Positions 44,278-52,117 of a stretch of DNA of 64,000 nt are shown here, piece after piece. Every line of letters begins with the position of its first letter. Within the stretch, counting starts at the first letter, position 1. Origin of the DNA: Novosphingobium aureum (GTDB lineage Bacteria > Pseudomonadota > Alphaproteobacteria > Sphingomonadales > Sphingomonadaceae). The stretch lies in contig NZ_JADZGI010000001.1 of assembly GCF_015865035.1 (NCBI RefSeq), positions 2,542,001 to 2,606,000 of the forward strand. Reading direction: 5' to 3'. The notes under the pieces are model-generated. The model was not told where the DNA came from and did no database searches. It saw nothing but the letters and a program-made list of their open reading frames with translations. A program made the position numbers and the translations under genes.

Positions 44278-44286
44278 ATTAAAAAA

Positions 44287-44312
44287 GTCCAGCGGCAACG
44301 CTGGGCTTTTTT
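44287..44312 (+). terminator. original terminator of tRNA-Pro
   Basis: Stem CCAGCG / CGCTGG with a GCAA tetraloop followed, after GC, by six T residues. Similar to the terminator at 14529-14552 but not identical, as expected if one copy is chromosomal and one came with the element. Confidence 0.8.
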
Positions 44313-44502
44313 ATTGCCCGCTTCGGTTTTAGTAGCCCGCTTCTATCGCGACATTCTCGTACAAGCCGTCGCGATTGCAGGGCGCGATTACCCATCCCAG
44401 CGCTGAACCTGCCTTCGCATGGGCATATCACCTGTATGACTGTTGAGAGCACGCCGACTTCAGCCTAGGAAACGGCGAGGCATCAACACACGGGAATAAT
44501 TG

Positions 44503-45549
44503 GTGAGCGAAGATAAATCCTTGTCGAAGCGGCTTCTCGGAGCCGGCCACGTTCCGACCTTGCGCAAGAAGCTCGCTAGATCGATTTACTATGTCCCGAC
44601 CATCGTTGCCGAGGCCGTCCGCGACGCCAAGCATTACCTGACGCACTCGGGCACCCTCAACGTCAGCCCGATCGGCCAGCTTTCTGCACGCATCACGCAG
44701 ACCTATCACAACATCGAGAAGGGGCTGTCGCTTCCCGCGCCGCGCCCCCGCTTCGGCGCAGTGCACCTGGCCAACCTGATCGACTACATGCGCACTTACC
44801 GCGAGCTCTACGAGGACGGCCCCGAACTGCGCAGCGCACGCGACGTGCTGGCCGCCTATGCCGCGTTCCACGACAGCATCGGTGTGGACGATTACCCTTA
44901 CAAGCGCAGCATCGGCGAACTCGTCGCCGAGATCCCTTCGAGCGAGAGCCAGATGGGCGGCCTGCGCAAGGTCTACAAGCGCGACATCCTCGCCGCGACG
45001 CAAGGCACCGACGAGAATTTCTTCCTCCATCGCCACTCGATCCGCAAGTTCACCGAGGAAGATGTCGACCTCGGGCTGATAGAAACTGCGATCAAGGTCG
45101 CCCAGAAGGCGCCTGCGGTCTGCAACCGACAGTCCGGCTTCGTGCACGTGATCACCGACAAGAAGCTGATCGAGGCTGCGCTCAAGCTGCAAGGCGGTGC
45201 ACGCGGTTTTGCCGAAGGCGTGAACAAGGTCGCGGTAGTCACCACAGACACGCGCAGCTTCTCGCACATCACCGAGCGCAACCAGGGCTGGATCGACGGC
45301 GGCCTGTTCGCGATGTCCTTCCTCTACGGACTGCACATGAACGGTCTTGGCACCTGCTGCCTCAACTGGAGCAAGACCAATGCCCAGTCGGACGCGATGC
45401 GCAAACTGATCGGCGCGAACCCGTGGGAGTCGATCATCATGCTCGTCGCTATCGGCCACCTGCAGGACGAGTTCGAGGTTCCGTTCTCGATCCGCAAGGA
45501 CCCCGCCTCGATCAGCCGCGTGATCGCGGATTGGTCCGAAAGCGCGTGA
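44503..45549 (+). CDS. nitroreductase family protein
   Basis: A 348-aa protein; the C-terminal ~200 residues hold the FMN-dependent nitroreductase fold (HRHSIRKFTEEDVDLGLIE near 180, then AQKAPAVCNRQ, and GLFAMSFLYGLHMNGLGTCCLNW near 270). The N-terminal ~150 residues are an extra helical domain. Substrate unknown; similar proteins are met near polysaccharide genes. The GTG at 44503 is preferred over the TTG one codon before it. First chromosomal gene right of the element. Confidence 0.85.
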   Translation: MSEDKSLSKRLLGAGHVPTLRKKLARSIYYVPTIVAEAVRDAKHYLTHSGTLNVSPIGQLSARITQTYHNIEKGLSLPAPRPRFGAVHLANLIDYMRTYRELYEDGPELRSARDVLAAYAAFHDSIGVDDYPYKRSIGELVAEIPSSESQMGGLRKVYKRDILAATQGTDENFFLHRHSIRKFTEEDVDLGLIETAIKVAQKAPAVCNRQSGFVHVITDKKLIEAALKLQGGARGFAEGVNKVAVVTTDTRSFSHITERNQGWIDGGLFAMSFLYGLHMNGLGTCCLNWSKTNAQSDAMRKLIGANPWESIIMLVAIGHLQDEFEVPFSIRKDPASISRVIADWSESA

Positions 45550-45689
45550 TGCGCCTTGCGCTTTGCAGCACCATCGCGGGTGCTGCGGGGCGCGAACGGC
45601 CGCCTCCTCGAGCTGACGATTAACGACACGTACTCAGCAGCTTCCAACGTTAGGCGCTTTAACCCGAGCAGGGCCGGAAGCCGGTGTCG

Positions 45690-46919
45690 TCAATCGGCAG
45701 GAATGGCAGGACCGAGCGGCCTCGGCGGCGCGAGCGGACGGACCCGATAGAGCCTGACGGCAATCAGCAGAGCGAGCGCGACCAACGCGCCTGAAAAGAC
45801 CGTCACCCCACTCCAGCCACCGTGGCTCCAGGCGTAACCGCCGGCGGAACCAAGGACGCTCGACCCCATGTAGTAGAAGAACAGGTAGCACGCCGTCGCC
45901 TGGGCGCGGTCGCTGCGCGCGCGCCTTCCGACCCACGACGAGGCAATCGAATGCGCCGCGAAGAAGGCGACCGTCACCAAGGCGATGCCGGCAATCACCA
46001 GTGGGAGCGGCCCTGCCCCGGTCAGGGCGATGCCGGGCAGGAACAGTACCAGCGGCAGCCACAGGCTCTTGCGCGGCCCCAGTCGCGCGGAAACATGGCC
46101 GGTAACCGCCGAACTGAAGGAACCCAGCAGGTAGAGCAGGAAAATCAGGCCCACCTCAGCCTGCGAGAGTGAATAGGGCGGCGCCAGCAGTCGATAGCCG
46201 GCATAGTTGTAGATCGAGATGAAGGCGCCCATGATCAGGAAGGCCTCTAGAAACAGCCAGGGCAGCGCCTTGTCCGCGAACAGGCGCGGGAAGCCGGCGG
46301 CATAGCCCGCGAGCGAATGGCGGCGCACCTCGAAATGGCGCGAATGCGGCAGGATCCGCCAGAACACCAGCGCGATCGCCAGCCCGACGAAGCCGGTCAA
46401 AGCCAGCGCGCTGCGCCAGCCGAAGAACTCGGTCACCACGCTCACCAGCAGGCGCCCGCTCATGCCCCCGACTGCCGAACCGGCAATGTACAAACCCATT
46501 GCACGCCCGACGGCCCCGTCCTCCACCTCCTCGCTGATATAGGCCATGGCGACGGCCGGAACCCCGGCCAACGCTAGCCCGCAGGCGAGGCGTGCCGCTA
46601 GCAGGCTGGGCCAGTCGGGCAGGAACCCGAGCACGATCGTCAACAGCGCCGCCAAAAGGAGCGAGGCAATCATCAGCGGACGCCTGCCGAACCGATCGGA
46701 GACCATCCCTGCAACGAGCAGAATGAAGGCCATTGGCCCGGTTGCCAGCGAGACCGCGAGGCTGGATTGCTCGGCAGAGAGACCGTAGGCCTCGCTGAAA
46801 TGCGGCAAGAGCGGCTGCGTACAGTAGAGCAGCGCGAAGGTGGAAAGGCCAGCGAACAGCATGGCGATGCACAGCGCACGATAGGCGGGCGTTCCGGGGG
46901 TGATCTTCTCAAGGTCCAT
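45690..46919 (-). CDS. MFS transporter (YnfM-like)
   Basis: A 409-aa major facilitator with about 12 transmembrane helices. Loop 2-3 motif MVSDRFGRRPLMIAS, the antiporter-type motif GLALAGVPAVAMAYISEE in TM4-5 and a second-half repeat (SARLGPRKSLWLPL) are visible. Likely a drug/H+ antiporter of the YnfM/arabinose-efflux type. Single gene, convergent with the nitroreductase. Start ATG 46919. Confidence 0.88.
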   Translation of the reverse strand: MDLEKITPGTPAYRALCIAMLFAGLSTFALLYCTQPLLPHFSEAYGLSAEQSSLAVSLATGPMAFILLVAGMVSDRFGRRPLMIASLLLAALLTIVLGFLPDWPSLLAARLACGLALAGVPAVAMAYISEEVEDGAVGRAMGLYIAGSAVGGMSGRLLVSVVTEFFGWRSALALTGFVGLAIALVFWRILPHSRHFEVRRHSLAGYAAGFPRLFADKALPWLFLEAFLIMGAFISIYNYAGYRLLAPPYSLSQAEVGLIFLLYLLGSFSSAVTGHVSARLGPRKSLWLPLVLFLPGIALTGAGPLPLVIAGIALVTVAFFAAHSIASSWVGRRARSDRAQATACYLFFYYMGSSVLGSAGGYAWSHGGWSGVTVFSGALVALALLIAVRLYRVRPLAPPRPLGPAIPAD

Positions 46920-47198
46920 CGCGCGAGGCTATGCCCCTGCCCGCAGCAGAGCGCAATCAGGCGCCCTCGCCCGCAGGATTTCGCGAACACTTTCCCCGCA
47001 TTGCGGGAAACATGCTCATCTTACGCCAGAATGATGAAGATGTGCGGTCTGGTCCAACGCCTCCGGCGCAAGGCGCCGTTCTATCCGACCCGACAGCTGG
47101 TAGGAAAATCGTGGCTTGCGGCCCCATCCGCAAGTCACTGCGAGCACGCCACCCCCGGTATCAACCGGGTATATTCGCACCCGCGGTTGCCGACAGCG

Positions 47199-47945
47199 TC
47201 AGCTTGCCAGCGAAATTGCCGGCATCGCACCGTCATTCAGCACGCTGGCAGCTGCGATCTCGGGTCCATCGCGCAGATCACCGAAATTGCAGTCGAGCCC
47301 CTGGTTGACCGCCCAGATCGCGGCCTGGGTCCGGTTCTGCACCATGAGCTTGCGCAGGATCGCCTTGACGTGGACCTTCACCGTCGCCTCGCTGATATCG
47401 AGGCGATAGGCGATCACCTTGTTGGGATAGCCCATGACGAGGCAGCGCAAGGTGTCGATCTCCCGCTCGGAAAGCAGTTCTCCAAGCTGCACCTGCACTT
47501 CGCTCTGCCCTTCGAGGAGGGCCTGCTTGCGAGGCAGGTGATCGAGCAGCGCGCTGGGAAGCACCTTTTCGCCCTGATGCACAAGGCGCAGGGACTCGAT
47601 CAGTGGATCGGATCCGATTTCCTTGAGGATATAGGCGTCAGCCCCGGCCTGGAACACGTCGAGCATGCGCCCAATGTCGAAATCATCGACCAGTGCCGCG
47701 ATCCGCAGTTCGGGGCAATTTTCGCTGATCTCGGAAAGCAGCTGGATGTCCTCGTCAGGTGAACTGACATCGAAAATCGCAAGCTGCTGTTCTACGAGGC
47801 TACCCGATCGCAAGGCATCGCGCGAGCAGTCGTGGTACTCGGCGCAGTGAAACTCGCTCGAGCTGAGGATATTGCAGATTCCTGCCCGCACGAGCGGGTT
47901 GAAACCAACAATGGCGACTGGAATTTCGGTTACTGCAAGCGTCAT
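47199..47945 (-). CDS. LuxR-type (NarL/FixJ) response regulator
   Basis: A 248-aa two-domain regulator. The receiver domain (5-125) has the phospho-acceptor Asp59 (LAIFDVSSP) and a conserved Lys near 108 (DAYILKEIG). The acidic pair at the start is replaced (VAIVGFNPLV), so phosphorylation may be weak. The C-terminal LuxR helix-turn-helix (LSEREIDTLRCLVMGYPNKVIAYRLDISEATVKVHVKAIL, about 155-195) is intact. Regulators of this kind control exopolysaccharide genes in sphingomonads. The polysaccharide locus begins about 600 bp away; the link is inferred from position. Confidence 0.88.
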   Translation of the reverse strand: MTLAVTEIPVAIVGFNPLVRAGICNILSSSEFHCAEYHDCSRDALRSGSLVEQQLAIFDVSSPDEDIQLLSEISENCPELRIAALVDDFDIGRMLDVFQAGADAYILKEIGSDPLIESLRLVHQGEKVLPSALLDHLPRKQALLEGQSEVQVQLGELLSEREIDTLRCLVMGYPNKVIAYRLDISEATVKVHVKAILRKLMVQNRTQAAIWAVNQGLDCNFGDLRDGPEIAAASVLNDGAMPAISLAS

Positions 47946-48515
47946 CGTCTACGTCTCCAACTAATGGAATTACAGACGACCCAAATTAAGTATTATCTTG
48001 CCACGCGCTCTGGGCGTCTATTTATCGGACAAGCACCTTCGCAGCGGATCCCCCCGTTACCAAGGCGACCTAGAGATGTGATTTCAGGCTCTATTGATTA
48101 CCCCCGAAATGACTCACCCTCCCATCAGTAAGAACAACAGTAGATCACAATGACCTAAGGAGTCGAGCACCCCTCGCGCCCCATATCGAGACACGAAGCA
48201 GAACATTGACATACATTTTGATGAACCATCAATGACTTATTGATTGTTAATTTCCGTTCATGAGGCAGCAAAATACTGGAAATAATAAATTTTCAGTAAA
48301 ATAATCCCAATTAGGTAGTTAGACCTAATTTTCCATTGCGATCAGTGAGATGCGAAACATGAATTCTTTATGCGCTATTCAAGCGGCCTCCAGCAATGAA
48401 CGCTATGACGCACCCGAAGCATGGGCAAAGCCCCGAATCGCCGTTCACATTCGCCTGCGCAAGACACGCGAATGACTGGCGAAACGTATACGATCGAGTG
48501 CGATAGATCAGCGCG
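47946..48515. other. AT-rich intergenic region upstream of the regulator
   Basis: 570 bp with no convincing gene, much lower in GC than its surroundings (especially 48190-48380). It contains TTGACA at 48206-48211 on the plus strand and the inverted repeat at 48309-48330. It could hold promoters for the regulator, an sRNA, or operator sites for the polysaccharide locus. Confidence 0.6.
48309..48330. repeat. 8-bp inverted repeat aattaggt-N6-acctaatt
   Basis: Perfect arms 48309-48316 and 48323-48330 in the AT-rich region between the LuxR-type gene and the PIG-L gene. Size and symmetry suit a dimeric regulator operator; which protein would bind cannot be told. Confidence 0.4.
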
Positions 48516-49202
48516 TCAGGATCGGACGATCTCACGGATCATCATGAATGCCTCTGCCGCCTCGAGGTGGACGCAAGAACCGCGCAGCCGGGCGAGACAC
48601 TCGATCGTGCGCGGCGAGCGTTCGTCGGGAAAGCTCTTCACCTGACTGGCGAACATCGCGAAGGCCTCGAGCTTGGTCTCGAGGGTTTGCGAGATGTCGA
48701 TGAACATGTTGGGTACGAAAGCCGGTGTTACTGGCGGGGCATACCAATTGGTCTCGGACAGCGTCTCGTAGCACAGTATGCGCGACGGAGCATGGTTGTC
48801 ACGCGGCCGCGCCGCGACCATCGCACCGAGAAACGCGAGCTGGTGATCGCGGTGGATATCGCCGAGGAACGGCAGCATCAGCGTATCTGGCCGGACTTGC
48901 GAAACGACCTTGGCCAGCGCTGCATTGAGCTCGGCGGCCGGGACCATCTCCAGTCCGGCCGCAGGCAAATCGAGACGATGGCAGGCAAGTACCCCGACAT
49001 GGGCATGGGCACGCTCCATCTCGCACAAGACCTGTTCGACCCCCTCGGGAGAGAATGCGGGAGGCTGCCCGCGCGTAACGAGACACACCTCGACCTCGTG
49101 GCCAGCCTGCGCCAGCCGCGCAATCGTTCCGCCACAGCCCAGAATCTCGTCGTCGGGATGTGGCGCGACGACCAGCACGCGTCCAAAATGTTCGAGCGAC
49201 AT
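48516..49202 (-). CDS. PIG-L family deacetylase
   Basis: A 228-aa metal-dependent N-deacetylase (LmbE fold). It has the zinc signature APHPDDEILGCGGT near residue 13 and a second-site His in FLGDIHRDHQLAF near 112. PIG-L enzymes remove N-acetyl groups from amino sugars. Downstream of and 8 bp from the formyltransferase, same strand; deacetylation followed by formylation is a plausible order for an N-formylated sugar. ATG at 49202. Confidence 0.9.
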   Translation of the reverse strand: MSLEHFGRVLVVAPHPDDEILGCGGTIARLAQAGHEVEVCLVTRGQPPAFSPEGVEQVLCEMERAHAHVGVLACHRLDLPAAGLEMVPAAELNAALAKVVSQVRPDTLMLPFLGDIHRDHQLAFLGAMVAARPRDNHAPSRILCYETLSETNWYAPPVTPAFVPNMFIDISQTLETKLEAFAMFASQVKSFPDERSPRTIECLARLRGSCVHLEAAEAFMMIREIVRS

Positions 49203-49210
49203 CGCGGCCC

Positions 49211-50242
49211 TCAGCCTCCGCGTCCCGAGGCCACCCTGCCCGCGGCCTGGCGTCCCAGGACAGCATGGCGGCGCGGCGGCGCGCCCTCGTCCTCGACCTG
49301 CCAGTCGTCGACTTCGAGCAGACCCTCTCCGGTCATCACCAGCAAGGCGCTATCGCTCTGCTCGACCACTTGCCCGGGCAAGGCGTGGTGCCGCTGCGCT
49401 CCGGCCACCGGACGTGCCGACCAGATCGTGACGCGGCGCCCGCCGACATGGGTAAAGGCTCCGGGATAGGGTCGCCCGACCGCGCGGACCAGACGATCGA
49501 TCGAGTCCGCATCCAGGTTCCAGTCGATCTCGCCGTCTGCCGGAATGCGCCGCGCCGACCAGGTCGCGTGGCGTTCATCCTGCACCTTGCGCGGCGCTTC
49601 GCCCGCCGCCAGTCGCACAAGCGCCTGGGCGAGCATCGAACGCAAGGCAGCGATGTGGCGGTCGTAGAGCGTGCGAGCGGTCTCGTCGGGTGCGACGTGG
49701 AAGTATTCCTGCGCCAGCAGATCGCCGTCATCGACACCCTCGCCGATCCAGAACAGGCTGGAGGCCGTGATGGGTTCGCCGAGCAGGATCGTCCAGGGTA
49801 TCGGCGCGCGGCCGCGCAGCCGCGGTAGCGGCGCTGGATGGTAACCGATCGCGCCCAGCCGCGCACAAGCGAGCACGGCGGGCGCGACGATCTGAGACCA
49901 GCCGATGACGAACAGGTAGTCCGGCTCCAGTGCACGCAGCAGCGCGCCGACACTGGCATCGTCGCTGCGCTCTACATGGACGAGGTCGGCGCCTGCCGCC
50001 TTTGCCGGACCGGCAAGGTCCTCGATATCGGAGTGGCGGCCATGCAAGGCAGGTGGCAGGGTCACGACGAGAGGCAGCTCCCAGCCCGGCGCGCGCGCCA
50101 GCTCCTCTATGAGCACCCGCGTCGACCCCACTGCTCCGATCACTACGGCGCGCAAGGCGAGGTGCCCCGATCGTTCGGAGGCACGCCCTGCCACCGGAGG
50201 CGCCGCGAGCTCAACCCGGGACACGGTCGGCAGCGATGCCAT
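49211..50242 (-). CDS. sugar N-formyltransferase-like protein (methionyl-tRNA formyltransferase fold)
   Basis: A 343-aa protein with the formyltransferase core at about 30-210: SQIVAP, then GAIGYHPAPLPRLRGRAPIPW with catalytic His135 and LFWIGEGVDDGDLLAQ with Asp171. The Asn of the usual N-x-H motif is Gly133 here, as in a subgroup found in polysaccharide clusters. The C-terminal 100 residues are an OB-fold-like domain (YPGAFTHVGGRRVTIW). It probably formylates an amino sugar with 10-formyl-THF. The start at 50242 overlaps the GT4 gene's tail by 32 bp; later starts are possible. Confidence 0.8.
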   Translation of the reverse strand: MASLPTVSRVELAAPPVAGRASERSGHLALRAVVIGAVGSTRVLIEELARAPGWELPLVVTLPPALHGRHSDIEDLAGPAKAAGADLVHVERSDDASVGALLRALEPDYLFVIGWSQIVAPAVLACARLGAIGYHPAPLPRLRGRAPIPWTILLGEPITASSLFWIGEGVDDGDLLAQEYFHVAPDETARTLYDRHIAALRSMLAQALVRLAAGEAPRKVQDERHATWSARRIPADGEIDWNLDADSIDRLVRAVGRPYPGAFTHVGGRRVTIWSARPVAGAQRHHALPGQVVEQSDSALLVMTGEGLLEVDDWQVEDEGAPPRRHAVLGRQAAGRVASGRGG

Positions 50243-51581
50243 TCTCGCCCTCCCCACCCGATGGTTGCCTGGCGATCGCCTCAAGCCCTGCCAGCATCGG
50301 TGCGACTGGCGGCGCAAGATGCCCTGTCCCGGCCTGCGCCCCGTCAATCCCTGTCGATAGGTCCTCTTGCCCCGGCTCTTGCGCGGGCTGTCCCGTCGCG
50401 CGCGTAGCCGCGGCTTGCGTGCCAGCCTCGTCATGGCTGCCTTGCGAACTCCACATGGGCACCAGCAAATCCATCTCGTCGAGCAGCACGTGATTGACCT
50501 TGTGTACGTCGTAGACCTTCTCGGCGAGTTCGCGAGAGCGCTGGCCCATGCTCGCGGCCAGCCCCGGCACCTCGATGAAGTGTTCCATCGCACGGCGCAG
50601 GCTGGCTGCGTCGCGCGGTGCGACGAGAAAGCCGTTTTCGCCCTCAACGACCGGCTCGCGGCAGCCGGGCATGTCCGTGGTTATCACCGCGCGTCCGGTC
50701 GCCATCGCTTCGAGGATGGTGCGCGGCAGCCCCTCTCGATAGTACGAGGGCAGCACGAAGACCGAAGCACTGGCCAGATAGGGGCGTACGTCGCTGCTGC
50801 CCGGGATGAAGCGCACCGGGTAGCGCCGTGCCAGCCTCGCGCATTCAGCCTCGTCGATGCCGGTCGGGCTGACCCGGTCGTAGTGACCCAGTACGCTGAA
50901 CGTGCAATCGGGATGCTCACGCGCGATCTGTTCGGCAGCCATCGCGAATTCGTGGATGCCCTTGTCCTGCATCAACCTGCCCACCAGCAGGAAGCGCAAG
51001 CCATCGCGCGGCAGGGGTTGCTGCGCGAAGTGATCGAGGTCGACGCCCGAACCGGGTACCTTGATCACGCTTTGCGATGGGCTGACGATACCCAGCGCGA
51101 TCATGTCCTCGCGGTCGTCCGCGTTGAAAACGAAGATGGCGCGCGCGCGGCGCACCGCCTCGCGGTAGAGCCGCGCGACGACGCGGCGCAATATCGGCCG
51201 GCGCGCCGTGCCCTCGCTGAAGACGTAGCCAAGTCCCGACATCAGCGCGAAGAAGCGCCGCACCCGCATCGCCCTCGCGGCGAGCCCTCCGTAGATGATC
51301 GGCTTTTGGGTATAGGCCAGAACGAGATCGGGGCGCTCGCGCGCCATGAGCTTCATGTAGTCGGCCAGCAGACGAAGGTCGGCCAGCGGACTGGTGCCGG
51401 TTCGCTCCATCGGAATCTGGCGAAACTGCACGCCCATCTTTGCCAGCGCTTCTTCAACCGCTTCGTCGCGGTCGGGCGCCACGGCAACGACCTCGTGTCC
51501 GTTCGCACGCATGGCCTGCAGCAGCGCGCCCCGGAAATTGGTCAGCGAGTAGGCCAGACTTGAAAGAACGAGGACTTTCAT
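50211..51581 (-). CDS. GT4 glycosyltransferase
   Basis: A 456-aa GT-B enzyme. N-terminal MKVLVLSSLAYSLTNFRGAL is typical of polysaccharide GT4 enzymes; the donor half has FLLVGRLMQDKGIHEF, VFVLPSYYREGLPRTILEAMATG (E-x7-E motif) and GENGFLVAPRD. The last ~80 residues (after about 375) form a Gln/Ala/Gly-rich low-complexity tail that overlaps the next gene. Start ATG at 51581. The first gene of a three-gene minus-strand set with formyltransferase and PIG-L; divergent from the CapD-type gene. Confidence 0.9.
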   Translation of the reverse strand: MKVLVLSSLAYSLTNFRGALLQAMRANGHEVVAVAPDRDEAVEEALAKMGVQFRQIPMERTGTSPLADLRLLADYMKLMARERPDLVLAYTQKPIIYGGLAARAMRVRRFFALMSGLGYVFSEGTARRPILRRVVARLYREAVRRARAIFVFNADDREDMIALGIVSPSQSVIKVPGSGVDLDHFAQQPLPRDGLRFLLVGRLMQDKGIHEFAMAAEQIAREHPDCTFSVLGHYDRVSPTGIDEAECARLARRYPVRFIPGSSDVRPYLASASVFVLPSYYREGLPRTILEAMATGRAVITTDMPGCREPVVEGENGFLVAPRDAASLRRAMEHFIEVPGLAASMGQRSRELAEKVYDVHKVNHVLLDEMDLLVPMWSSQGSHDEAGTQAAATRATGQPAQEPGQEDLSTGIDGAQAGTGHLAPPVAPMLAGLEAIARQPSGGEGENGIAADRVPG

Positions 51582-52117
51582 GCGCGGTACGAACCTCGGC
51601 AGTTTGGGTCGCGGACCACCCCCGGCTGCGAGGTGGTACCGCCCCCGGAAGCAGGGCGTGTCGATTAGACCGGCTTCCTGGCTGAATGCGGAAGACATCG
51701 AGAGCCGCCTGGCACTTCCTTGTGCGAACCGAACCTGAAGCGCGATGCGCCAGGCCCCGAATCCCTTCGCAGGATGCACCTCGGCGGCGCTCACACCCCC
51801 GCTGCGATATCATCGGGAATGATGCCGCGCCGCGAACCTCCCGCAAAGGACCCAATCCGGCGATAGCCGTTGGGATAGCCCGGATCGATTTCGATATGTC
51901 GCATCGTACCTGCACAGGCCCAATTGGGTGCGCGCGGCTCCCTATCCGGTTCGGTGTCACCCTCTCGGCAGCGTTCGCGACGATTCCGACTGATGGCTCT
52001 ATGATCACGTGCGCAAGGGCCTGCTCGGCCATAGCCTTGTTGCCTGACACGGTTAAACGCGGCCAGCCCGCACCCGAACCGCGTCCGCGAGGTTCCCCCA
52101 GAGCCAGGGCAGCAAGC
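51582..52117. other. divergent intergenic region, no gene
   Basis: 536 bp between the GT4 (minus) and the CapD-type gene (plus). An in-frame upstream extension of the latter is open but its translation is Arg/Pro-heavy without motifs, so I exclude it. Promoters in both directions should lie here; no clear consensus pair was found. Confidence 0.55.

Noticed and set aside
44069..44278. A 69-codon minus-strand frame (MVGERGFEPPAPASRR...) at the right junction
   Set aside because: Again the antisense of the tRNA 3' fragment; no ribosome site and no independent support.
51686..52117. A 144-codon upstream extension of the CapD-type gene
   Set aside because: Open only by GC bias; Arg/Pro-rich, no helices or motifs, and the family N-terminus fits the ATG at 52118.
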